From NCBI GenBank assembly GCA_016200225.1, contig JACQFD010000006.1, forward strand, positions 124,001-188,000: DNA of 64,000 nt. Direction: 5' to 3'. Source of the stretch: Planctomycetota bacterium (lineage in GTDB: Bacteria > Planctomycetota > UBA1135 > JACQFD01). The notes under the pieces were generated by a model, which saw nothing but the letters and a program-made list of their open reading frames with translations, was not told where the DNA came from and ran no database searches. Numbering within the stretch: the stretch's first letter is position 1; every line of letters starts with the position of its first letter. This document shows, one piece after another, positions 17,670-25,210 of this stretch. The position numbers were made by a program, and so were the translations under genes.

Positions 17670-18605
17670 GTGCGCGCTCTCATCACCGGTGCCGGGGGAT
17701 TTGTAGGTAAGTTCCTTGCCGAACATTGCCTTTCGGAAGGCGACGTCGTGATTGCCACGGGTCGGCCCGAAAACCGGGCCGACCTCGAACGAACGCTGCC
17801 GCGCGCCATGGTCGACGATCTCGACGTTTGTAAAGAATCGGACGTTGCACGCGTCCTCGACCGTCATCGACCGGATGTTATTTATCATCTGGCGGCGTTG
17901 ACGTTTCTTCCTGAGGTTGAGAAATCGCGAAAAGTAGCATTCGATGTCAATGTCGGCGGCACGATGGCCGTGCTCGATGGCGCGCGCTCGCGGCCGGGCG
18001 TCCGGGTTTTATTTATATCAAGCGCACAAGTGTATTCTCCGTCGCTCCAACCGATTTCTGAATCGGGCGCGCACGAACCGTCGTCGTATTATGGCATGAC
18101 CAAGCGGATGGGGGAACAACTGTCACTTTATTATGCACAAAACGGCGTACACGCCGTTGTCGCGCGGCCATTTAACCATTCGGGGCGCGGACAGCAGTCG
18201 AGTTTTGTATTGCCATCCTTCGCAAAACAAGTCGTCGACGTCGAACGCGGCGCGCGCGCACATATTATTAAAGTTGGAAACCTCGAATCCATTCGCGATT
18301 TCCTCGACGTCCGCGACGTCGTGCGCGCCTATCGATTGTTAATGAGCCGCGGCGCGCCCGGCGAAATATACAATGTCTGTTCGGGCCGCGGCCGCACGAT
18401 TCTTAGCGCGCTGCAGGCATTGATCGCGCGCGCAAAAGTTAAAGTCGAAATCGAAATCGATCCCGCGCGCCTCCGCGCCCAAGACACCAGCGCCATCGTC
18501 GGCGACTTTACAAAAATCCACAACGCCGTCGGCTGGAACCCCGAAATTCCATTTGAAAATCTGCTCGACGAATTGTTAGATTCGGCGCGTGGGGCGATTT
18601 GTTAA
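17670..18605 (+). CDS. rmd: GDP-4-dehydro-6-deoxy-D-mannose reductase-like SDR
   Basis: 311 residues, extended SDR. The nucleotide-binding motif TGAGGFVG is at the N-terminus, SSAQVY and the catalytic YYGMTK (YxxxK) are in the middle, and ARPFNHSGRGQ, RDFLDVRDV and YNVCSGRG follow. The FNHSGRGQ block is typical of RMD, which reduces the GMD product to GDP-D-rhamnose. The gene sits 22 nt after gmd, so a two-step GDP-6-deoxyhexose pathway is strongly suggested. GDP-fucose synthase or another 4-keto reductase is a less likely alternative. Start is GTG 17670, directly at the first beta strand. Confidence 0.85.
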   Translation: MRALITGAGGFVGKFLAEHCLSEGDVVIATGRPENRADLERTLPRAMVDDLDVCKESDVARVLDRHRPDVIYHLAALTFLPEVEKSRKVAFDVNVGGTMAVLDGARSRPGVRVLFISSAQVYSPSLQPISESGAHEPSSYYGMTKRMGEQLSLYYAQNGVHAVVARPFNHSGRGQQSSFVLPSFAKQVVDVERGARAHIIKVGNLESIRDFLDVRDVVRAYRLLMSRGAPGEIYNVCSGRGRTILSALQALIARAKVKVEIEIDPARLRAQDTSAIVGDFTKIHNAVGWNPEIPFENLLDELLDSARGAIC

Positions 18606-18977
18606 AGTTAAGATAGAAAGGGGAAACAAAAAATGTTTGCAATCACGGCGCCACAAATGTAATATTCAATTGGTTGGACGAACGGAAACCAGCTGGCGAC
18701 GTGGTGTAAGGGCCCGCAGATTATGGCTAGAGGGTCTGTAAATAGGATACTTGTGCGATGAGATTGGCATCGTTGAGGATTCCGGACGCTATTTAACCCA
18801 TGCCGGCCGCGTCGTTCGCCATGTCGCGGGAGAAGAACGCAGGAAAGATTTGTCTCAGAGCACATTGGCAGAGAGGGCTTGACGAAATTGCCGCGGACAA
18901 TACGCTGATCCAAGCTGACTACGAGTAAGTTGCCCGTAGTGAAAGTTTAGAAGCCTCTCGAAGCAGGACCTAAGACG
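18606..18977. other. noncoding gap of 372 nt, lower GC than its left neighbour
   Basis: No open frame here looks protein-like on either strand, and no tRNA or clear hairpin terminator was found. Base composition shifts from the GC-rich style of rmd to the more balanced style of the following subtilase gene near 18605, so the left edge of a transferred segment may lie here. It presumably holds the promoter for the 18978 gene, but no convincing -35/-10 pair could be assigned. Confidence 0.5.
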
Positions 18978-21900
18978 ATGCAAATCAAGCACAGTATTCA
19001 TGGCAATCATGCAATTCTCGCAATCCCGACATCGATTGTTTTCACCGCGCTCGCGCTCCTGCTTTTGGCTCCTAAACAAGGCGCTGTGAAAAAATACTAT
19101 TATAACTACTTCAAGGAACCTGTGCGGCTCGAGATCGATGTGACGCAGATCGCCGTCCATGACCCTTCGGGGAAAGCGGGAGCATTGCAAAATCTTGGTG
19201 TGCCTCAGTTGGACGCTTCGTTTCACAAAGAAATCCCAGTCGCAGGGTGGACAATTCTTATAATTCCAAAATCGGAACAATCCGACGAAAGGATTCATGT
19301 ATTAATCCACGACGCTTCTTCCCGGAATTCAAAGCTATTTTTCTCGCCAGTCTTCAAGACGATGACCGGCGAAACAATGATAATCAGCAACGACATCTTG
19401 GTACGATTCAAGCCAGACGCCGAAGGTCCGGGCCTCACCCAGTTGGCAAAGGATACGGCTTTTGAAGTTTTACAAAAGGACTGGATTGGCCTTAAAGGAA
19501 ACTACCGCCTCAGGACCAGTATGCGAAACGGGTTTGCCATTTTGGATCTCGCCAATCGACTCGCGGAAAGTGGCGATGTTGTTTTTGCCGAATCCGATGT
19601 TCTTGAAACAACTAAGAGTAGCTCTTACGGAATTTCTGACCCATTCTTCCCATTGCAGTGGGGTCTCAATAATACCACAGTTCTAGGAATTGATGTTGGG
19701 GCGTACAAGGCTTGGCTTTCCTTCTTTCCGAATTCGAATCCGGGCGCACCCGTGGCCGTGCTCGACTGCGGAATTCAACAAGATCACCCCGATCTGAATC
19801 TCATGGGCGGAAAGGACTACACAGGCGATCCCATGTTAAACGGTGGTCCAGAATACCCATTGGAGGATAATCATGGAACGGCGGTCGCGGGTTGTATTTG
19901 TGCTAAACAAAACGGATTAGGAGTTGTGGGAGTGGCGCCATTTAGTAAGGTTTGGTCAGCTCGTGTATGCCGAACATTCCAGGATGGGGTGATCCTCTTG
20001 CCCAGTTGGTATGCGAATGCTCTTTACGACGTCTTGTCACTAGGGATCCGTATCACATCAAATAGCTATAGCATGAGTCCGTCGAGTATAGTCACAAGCG
20101 CCTTCGACGCGACGCAAGCGGCTGGCGTCATTCATTTCGCAGCGAGCGGCAACGACAATATGGGGATCATTGCATATCCCGCCAACCTCGCGTCTGTTAA
20201 CGCAGTTGGGGCCATCAATAAGGATGGTTCGCTGGGGCATTTTAGCAACTGGGGTCCGGAACAACAGTTTGTTGCACCGGGCATTGGTATTTGGACGACG
20301 GATAGGACAGGATTTGACGGATATTCAACTGACGATTATGTATTTCTTGAGGGGACATCTCTTGCACAGGCGTATGCGGCTGGAGTCGCCTCATTATTAC
20401 TAGGCGTTGACCCCTGTCTTAGCGAGAGTCAGGTTCGGCAGGTTCTCCAGTCCTCAGCGCTCGACCTGGGATTTTCCGGACACGATGATTTCTATGGATG
20501 GGGACTCATAAACGCCAATTCGGCTTTGACGCAGGTGACTTTTGGCCTTCCCCATAATGACGCGCTTACTATTGAAGCGTTTGATGCCAATGCTAATGAT
20601 GACTTTGGGGTCGCCGTTTGTATCACTGGCGATCGTGCAATCATCGGCGCCAACTCAAAGCAGATTTCAACAAATGCAAATGTCGGGGCTGCGTACATTT
20701 TCGAGAAAGATGGCATTTCAGACAATAGCTGGAGTAAGTATAAAAAAATTACCGCTGGCGACGCCTATCCTGGGGACTTCTTTGGTTCGTCCGTGTCAAT
20801 TTCAGGGAATAGGGCGCTGGTTGGGGCTCCCATGAAACAGGTCTCAACAAACGCCCAAGTTGGTCGTTCCTATGTCTTTGAGAAGTCTCCTCTGAACAAC
20901 TGGGTCCAGACGGCGGAGTTGGGGGCATTTGACGCCTTTCCGGGAGATCAATTTGGATTTAGTGTATCAATTTCGGGTGATTATGCCATTGTTGGGGCCC
21001 CATATAAACAGGTGTCCAGTAATCCTAACGTTGGGGCTGCTTACGTGTTTCAGCGTGATTCAAATGGCAACTGGATGCAGGGGCCACAACTGCTCGCCGC
21101 GGATGCCGCATCGGGAGATCTATTTGGATATAGCATTTCATTGTCCGGTAACCGCGTCGCAATTGGTGCCCCCTATAAGGAGATCAGTTCAAACAACGAA
21201 TGCGGCGCCGTCTATATATTTGAACGTGACGGCAGCGGCAATTGGAGCCAAATTAATAAAAAAACGGCAAGCGATGCATTTCCCGGAGACCACTTTGGAT
21301 GGTCGGTTGCGCTGTCCGGCGACCATGCTGTCGTTGGGGCTCCAAATAGAGCGATCAGTACCAATCCTAATTGTGGAGCCGCTTATTTTATCGATAGAAA
21401 TGATTTGGGCCAATGGGTGGAAAAACAGACGTTCACCGCTGGCGATCCATTTCCCGGCGACAGCTTTGGATATTCCGTGTCGATGGGTGGGGGTCGAGCT
21501 CTGATCGGCGCTCCGTTCAAGACGAAAACAGATCTTTGTGATGTTACCAATGCCGGCGCCGCATACTTACTTGAGCAGGATGCATCTGGATCGTGGAGTC
21601 AATCCATAAAATTAACGAGCGATAGCGCTTTGGCCGGCGATGGCTACGGCTGGGCCGTTTCAGTGTCCGACTCTTACGGATTGATTGGACTGCCTCACCG
21701 TGACATTTCCACGAACGTTAATGTTGGGGCGGCTGACATTTATTTAGCATCTAAAGGTGTTATTCCATTTGGAGTCGGATCGCCTGGATGCAATGGATTG
21801 CCGTCAACTGTAAATGTGAATGTTCCGCCCAAGATCGGAACATCGAATTTTGCCATCACTTATGCGAATGGCGCACCACTTTCTCTTGGGTTGGGGCTGA

Positions 21901-22172
21901 TATCAGATGTGCCGGACCAAATTGGATCGGACCCTTTTTTTCTAGGTGTGGTTTTCCAGGTTGACCTTCTAAGCGCGACAGAGATATTTGCTCTCGACAT
22001 AAACACCGACGCCATTGGCTCGGGGGTTTCTCCTATTGCAATACCGAGTGACCCAACGCTTGTAGGCAAAAGCTACTATGCGATGGCGTTGTGGGTTTGG
22101 TCGATATGCACTTTGCCACCATTTAATCTTAGCACTTCGGACGGCTTGTCGATAACGATTCTGCCGTTCTAA
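18978..22172 (+). CDS. secreted subtilisin-like protease (S8) fused to a seven-blade FG-GAP propeller and C-terminal beta module
   Basis: 1064 residues. A hydrophobic N-terminal segment (residues about 14-32) looks like a signal anchor. Residues about 138-210 match a fervidolysin-like propeptide (ILVRFKPDAEG). The S8 catalytic triad is Asp263 (VLDCGIQQDHPDL), His299 (DNHGTAVAG) and Ser461 (GTSLAQAYAAG). Residues 535-925 are seven FG-GAP-type repeats, and residues 926-1064 are a beta-rich C-terminal module opening with GVGSPGCNGLP. The product is probably an exported, surface-associated protease whose propeller binds a ligand. Codon use is less GC-biased than in neighbours: 60-nt segments counted by hand gave 38 to 63 percent GC. 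Transfer from another lineage is possible. Confidence 0.9.
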   Translation: MQIKHSIHGNHAILAIPTSIVFTALALLLLAPKQGAVKKYYYNYFKEPVRLEIDVTQIAVHDPSGKAGALQNLGVPQLDASFHKEIPVAGWTILIIPKSEQSDERIHVLIHDASSRNSKLFFSPVFKTMTGETMIISNDILVRFKPDAEGPGLTQLAKDTAFEVLQKDWIGLKGNYRLRTSMRNGFAILDLANRLAESGDVVFAESDVLETTKSSSYGISDPFFPLQWGLNNTTVLGIDVGAYKAWLSFFPNSNPGAPVAVLDCGIQQDHPDLNLMGGKDYTGDPMLNGGPEYPLEDNHGTAVAGCICAKQNGLGVVGVAPFSKVWSARVCRTFQDGVILLPSWYANALYDVLSLGIRITSNSYSMSPSSIVTSAFDATQAAGVIHFAASGNDNMGIIAYPANLASVNAVGAINKDGSLGHFSNWGPEQQFVAPGIGIWTTDRTGFDGYSTDDYVFLEGTSLAQAYAAGVASLLLGVDPCLSESQVRQVLQSSALDLGFSGHDDFYGWGLINANSALTQVTFGLPHNDALTIEAFDANANDDFGVAVCITGDRAIIGANSKQISTNANVGAAYIFEKDGISDNSWSKYKKITAGDAYPGDFFGSSVSISGNRALVGAPMKQVSTNAQVGRSYVFEKSPLNNWVQTAELGAFDAFPGDQFGFSVSISGDYAIVGAPYKQVSSNPNVGAAYVFQRDSNGNWMQGPQLLAADAASGDLFGYSISLSGNRVAIGAPYKEISSNNECGAVYIFERDGSGNWSQINKKTASDAFPGDHFGWSVALSGDHAVVGAPNRAISTNPNCGAAYFIDRNDLGQWVEKQTFTAGDPFPGDSFGYSVSMGGGRALIGAPFKTKTDLCDVTNAGAAYLLEQDASGSWSQSIKLTSDSALAGDGYGWAVSVSDSYGLIGLPHRDISTNVNVGAADIYLASKGVIPFGVGSPGCNGLPSTVNVNVPPKIGTSNFAITYANGAPLSLGLGLISDVPDQIGSDPFFLGVVFQVDLLSATEIFALDINTDAIGSGVSPIAIPSDPTLVGKSYYAMALWVWSICTLPPFNLSTSDGLSITILPF
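20580..21750 (+). repeat. seven tandem FG-GAP repeats (about 57 codons each)
   Basis: The consensus blade is: Asp-x-x-x-Gly-Asp-x-Phe-Gly-x-Ser-Val-x-(Ile/Leu)-Ser-Gly, then a strand ending in (V/I)GAP, then ISTNxNxGAAYxF, then a variable turn containing NW. The blades start near FDANAND, GDAYPGD, FDAFPGD, ADAASGD, SDAFPGD, GDPFPGD and DSALAGD. Seven copies are the number needed to close a beta propeller. The copies are clearly diverged at DNA level, so this is not a recent expansion. Confidence 0.9.
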
Positions 22173-22244
22173 TCGCTAATTAAATTTTTATGAACTAAGA
22201 TTTCACGCACGCCGACTTCTATCAACTACTCAAACGCTGTTTCG

Positions 22245-23636
22245 CTACTCCCCAAACCCTCGTCCCGCCTCCACCGACGCGCCGCTCGCGAGTCCGCCGC
22301 GGCGCAGTTGTTCGACGACAGTGCGCAAATACCGTCCGGGACAGTCGGTGCCGCTGATTTTGTATTTTTGTTTAATTTCGCCGTGTGTATACAATTCGGC
22401 CTGCGCGATATTGTAAGTCTTACGCAAGTACGCGACCAGATCTTTCAGCGCTTTCGTCTGCGCGGCCGTGGGCTGCTGAACGTCATAATTGCCGAGTAGC
22501 GAAATTCCAATATTCTTAGCATTCGGCGATTCGCCTTTTTTGTTCTTTTCGCCGGCGTGCGCGCCCTGATACTTCAATTCGCGGCCTTGGATGACGTTGC
22601 CGAGGCGGTCGATGACGAAATGATAAGCAATATCCGACCAGTGGCGGCCGCGAAGGTGATAATCTTGAATGCTGCGAATCTGCCGCAGCGAATCGTCGAG
22701 CGTCGTTCCGTTGAACTCCTTGCCTTCGTGATGAACGGTGATGAGGCGCGGCGTGCCCATCGGTTCGAGTTCAGTTCCAAGGCGCGCCGGATTCCAGCGT
22801 TCACGCGGCACCACATTGAATCCTGCCCCAGAAAAACCCGGCGCCGGCGTCGCGGAATCGGCGATGTTTTTTACGTTCGCGGGCGACGTTCGCATCGCGG
22901 CGGCTGACGCTAATTCTCTTGAAGCATCGATCGCGCGCGTCAATTCAACGATTCGATCCGCGCCGGCGTTGACGATTCGCTGTCGATAAACTCGCGCCAA
23001 AGTCGGATTTTGTTCACGTTCTTCGACAATTGCTAATAATGCAAGCGCGGATCCCCGTTCCAAATCATCCGAAGCGGATTTTCCCGCCAAGTCGAGTTCG
23101 CGACGCGCGGCGAGGAAGTCATTCTTAAGAATCGCGACGGCGCCGAGGACCGTTCGCGCGCGCGACGTGATCGAATTCGAACGCTCGCCGCCGGGAATTA
23201 CGGAATACATCGCTTCGCGGGCGCGTGTTGCGGCGTTGTCGGGCCGCTCGGCCGATACATACAATTCCGCCATGCGCGCCAAAAGTTCGGGTCGGTTGAC
23301 GTCCGTCGCCTCATTCAACTGATTTTCGAGCCACGTAAGCTTGTCCCACGTTTTGTATGATGGCGGCGGTTCAGTGGGTTGTCCCGAGATCGTGGGCCGC
23401 GTCGCTGAACAACCCAGCATGCCCATTCCCGCGAGCAGACACAGTCCCGCAAGCAGAATCAGAATCAAACTCGCGCGCAATTCACGCGGCTTGGCGCGCC
23501 GGAACGTTTTTGTTGCAAATCGAACGATGCGATTGCTGTCTGCAGTGATATCGATGTCTTTTTTAGCGATATCTGCACTGGTGATATCTGTATTGGCGAT
23601 CACAGAATTGGCTTTTTGATCATGGGACTGCGACAC
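22245..23636 (-). CDS. N-acetylmuramoyl-L-alanine amidase (Amidase_2/PGRP fold), membrane- or lipid-anchored
   Basis: 463 residues. Residues about 55-80 form a hydrophobic segment ending LGCSATRP, which could be a lipoprotein signal or a signal anchor. A helical, TPR-like region covers about 100-250. From about residue 295 the amidase domain appears: ITVHHEG (zinc His), SDIAYHFVIDRLGNVIQGR, GAHAG, NIGISLLGNYD, ELYTHGEIKQKY and the closing GTDCPG (zinc His/Cys region). It cleaves the lactyl-Ala bond of peptidoglycan in the periplasm. The N-terminal 45 residues before the hydrophobic segment are unusual and encoded by repeated GATATC-containing units, so the true start may be internal. Confidence 0.88.
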   Translation of the reverse strand: MSQSHDQKANSVIANTDITSADIAKKDIDITADSNRIVRFATKTFRRAKPRELRASLILILLAGLCLLAGMGMLGCSATRPTISGQPTEPPPSYKTWDKLTWLENQLNEATDVNRPELLARMAELYVSAERPDNAATRAREAMYSVIPGGERSNSITSRARTVLGAVAILKNDFLAARRELDLAGKSASDDLERGSALALLAIVEEREQNPTLARVYRQRIVNAGADRIVELTRAIDASRELASAAAMRTSPANVKNIADSATPAPGFSGAGFNVVPRERWNPARLGTELEPMGTPRLITVHHEGKEFNGTTLDDSLRQIRSIQDYHLRGRHWSDIAYHFVIDRLGNVIQGRELKYQGAHAGEKNKKGESPNAKNIGISLLGNYDVQQPTAAQTKALKDLVAYLRKTYNIAQAELYTHGEIKQKYKISGTDCPGRYLRTVVEQLRRGGLASGASVEAGRGFGE

Positions 23637-23765
23637 ATGCCGGACGCTTGCCGGTGAGTATCATTAGAATGCAAAAAATAACCCGCAACTGCAAGCGCAG
23701 AATTGTGATGTGTTTGAATGGTATTCGGCACCCATTGATGATTTTCAACATTAGGTACACAATCT

Positions 23766-25175
23766 GTGAAGGGTGAGCTGACACAGGGGCGGCCGCTACG
23801 CAAGCTTGTCGCGTTTGGCTTCCCGCTCGTCGTCGGAACGATCGCCCATTCATTGTTTAATTTGGTCGACGTGTGGCTCGTCGGCCGCTACGCGCCGGAG
23901 ACCGGACCCGACGGCCTTCCCGCGCTGCCGCGCGACGCGGCGCTCGTCGCGATTCACGATTCGAGCGTTCTAAATTTTCTGCCGATGCTCGTCGCGAACG
24001 GAATTTCCGTTGCGACGATTGCTACAGTTTCGCGAGCCGTCGGCGCGCGCGACGGAAAACGCGCGGCGGAGGTCGTCAATCGTTCCATTCTGGTTTCGAT
24101 ACTGCTCGGCGTCGTCATGGGACTTGTATGCGGCGCGCTCGCCGTGCCGCAGATCGATTTTCTAAAACCGGCGCCGGAAGCGCGCGAAACGGCGGTGCGC
24201 TGCCTTCAGATATTAAGTTTCGGCTCGGTCACGATGTTTACGTTGTTGCAAGTGACCGCCGTCGAACGCGCCGCGGGGCGGTCGATTCCGCCGCTCATCG
24301 TGCTGACCGGCGCGAACATTACCAATGCGATCGCGGCCGTGTATGCAATTCCGCGATGGGGCGCGATCGGCGCGGCGTGGGCCACCGTGCTGTCGCGCGG
24401 ATTGTTTGCGATCGTCGGCCTCGTCTGGCTTTATGCAAAATTCGGGGAATTGCGAGTCTGGCCCGGGCGTTTCATGGACGTCATCCGCGATTGCATTCAA
24501 TTGTTCCGGCTTGGAATGCCAGCGTCATTACAGATATTTTCGCGGCTCATCGCGGTTTATTTAATTACAAAATTCCTCTCGGACGGCGGCGAAAACGCGC
24601 AATCGCAATTGGAGTCGACGGAGGCGACCGCCGCGTACAGCGTGGCTCTCCGGCTGGAGATGATCGCGATGTTCGCCTGCGCGGGATGGGGGAGCGCCGC
24701 CGCCGCGGCCGTCGGTCAATGTCTTGGCGCCGGCGATACGAAACGGGCGATCCGCATGGGATGGCTCGCGGCGCTCGTCGCGGGCGGGTCGATGATTTTA
24801 CTCGGCGCGGCTTTTTACTTATTCGCGCCGTATCTCTTTCCTTTCTTTTTGTCCGACGACGAATCGGTTCGGCTCGAAGCGATCGTACGTCACGGCACGG
24901 GCTATTTCAGAATTGTAGCATTCTCGTACGCCTTCGTCGGCGTCGGCATCGTCCTTGCCGAAAGCATCAATGGCGCGGGTGCGACGCGGTTTTCATTCGC
25001 CGTCGATTTCGTTGCGTACGTCGCGGTCCTCTCGATTCTCGCGCTCGTCATGCAACATTCGATGGGACGGATCGGACTTTGGTATGCGCTCGCGATCGTT
25101 CACACCGCGGTCGCGCTCATCTACTGCGCATTATTCGGAACGGTTCTCCGATCTCGCGCCGTCCCGCCGTCGTAA
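23766..25175 (+). CDS. MATE family multidrug/sodium efflux transporter
   Basis: 469 residues with about 12 transmembrane helices in two related halves. The opening FGFPLVVGTIAHSLFNLVDVWLVGRY is the usual MATE helix 1, followed by VANGISVATIATVSRAVGARDG and, in the second half, GWGSAAAAAVGQCLGAGDTKRA, the repeat of the same element. MATE proteins export cationic drugs or metabolites using H+ or Na+ gradients. About 25 extra residues after helix 1 (APETGPDGLP onward) are longer than in typical members. No ATG is suitable, so the GTG at 23766 with AAGGGTG just inside it is taken as the start. MOP-superfamily membership leaves a polysaccharide flippase role formally open, but the motifs favour MATE. 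Confidence 0.87.
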   Translation: MKGELTQGRPLRKLVAFGFPLVVGTIAHSLFNLVDVWLVGRYAPETGPDGLPALPRDAALVAIHDSSVLNFLPMLVANGISVATIATVSRAVGARDGKRAAEVVNRSILVSILLGVVMGLVCGALAVPQIDFLKPAPEARETAVRCLQILSFGSVTMFTLLQVTAVERAAGRSIPPLIVLTGANITNAIAAVYAIPRWGAIGAAWATVLSRGLFAIVGLVWLYAKFGELRVWPGRFMDVIRDCIQLFRLGMPASLQIFSRLIAVYLITKFLSDGGENAQSQLESTEATAAYSVALRLEMIAMFACAGWGSAAAAAVGQCLGAGDTKRAIRMGWLAALVAGGSMILLGAAFYLFAPYLFPFFLSDDESVRLEAIVRHGTGYFRIVAFSYAFVGVGIVLAESINGAGATRFSFAVDFVAYVAVLSILALVMQHSMGRIGLWYALAIVHTAVALIYCALFGTVLRSRAVPPS

Positions 25176-25210
25176 CATGATGGGCCCGACGCCCCCGTGC
25201 CCGCGTCTCA

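Noticed and set aside
18608-18913. 101-codon minus-strand frame in the 372-nt gap
   Set aside because: No start context, no motif, Cys- and His-rich random-looking sequence; not supported as a gene.
18855-19298. 147-codon open frame on the minus strand overlapping the subtilase start
   Set aside because: Its sequence is compositionally odd, with no recognisable motif, and it runs antisense to a gene with a clear catalytic triad; treated as a shadow.
23735-23763. TTGATG / CACAAT pair with 17-nt spacing before the MATE gene
   Set aside because: The -10 would end only 3 nt before the chosen GTG start, leaving no room for a transcript leader, so the match is likely by chance.
23766-25175. MATE protein as the missing Wzx-type flippase of the polysaccharide locus
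   Set aside because: It lies about 15 kb from the locus and its helix 1 and repeated G-G/A motifs are those of drug/sodium MATE transporters, so flippase function is not claimed.
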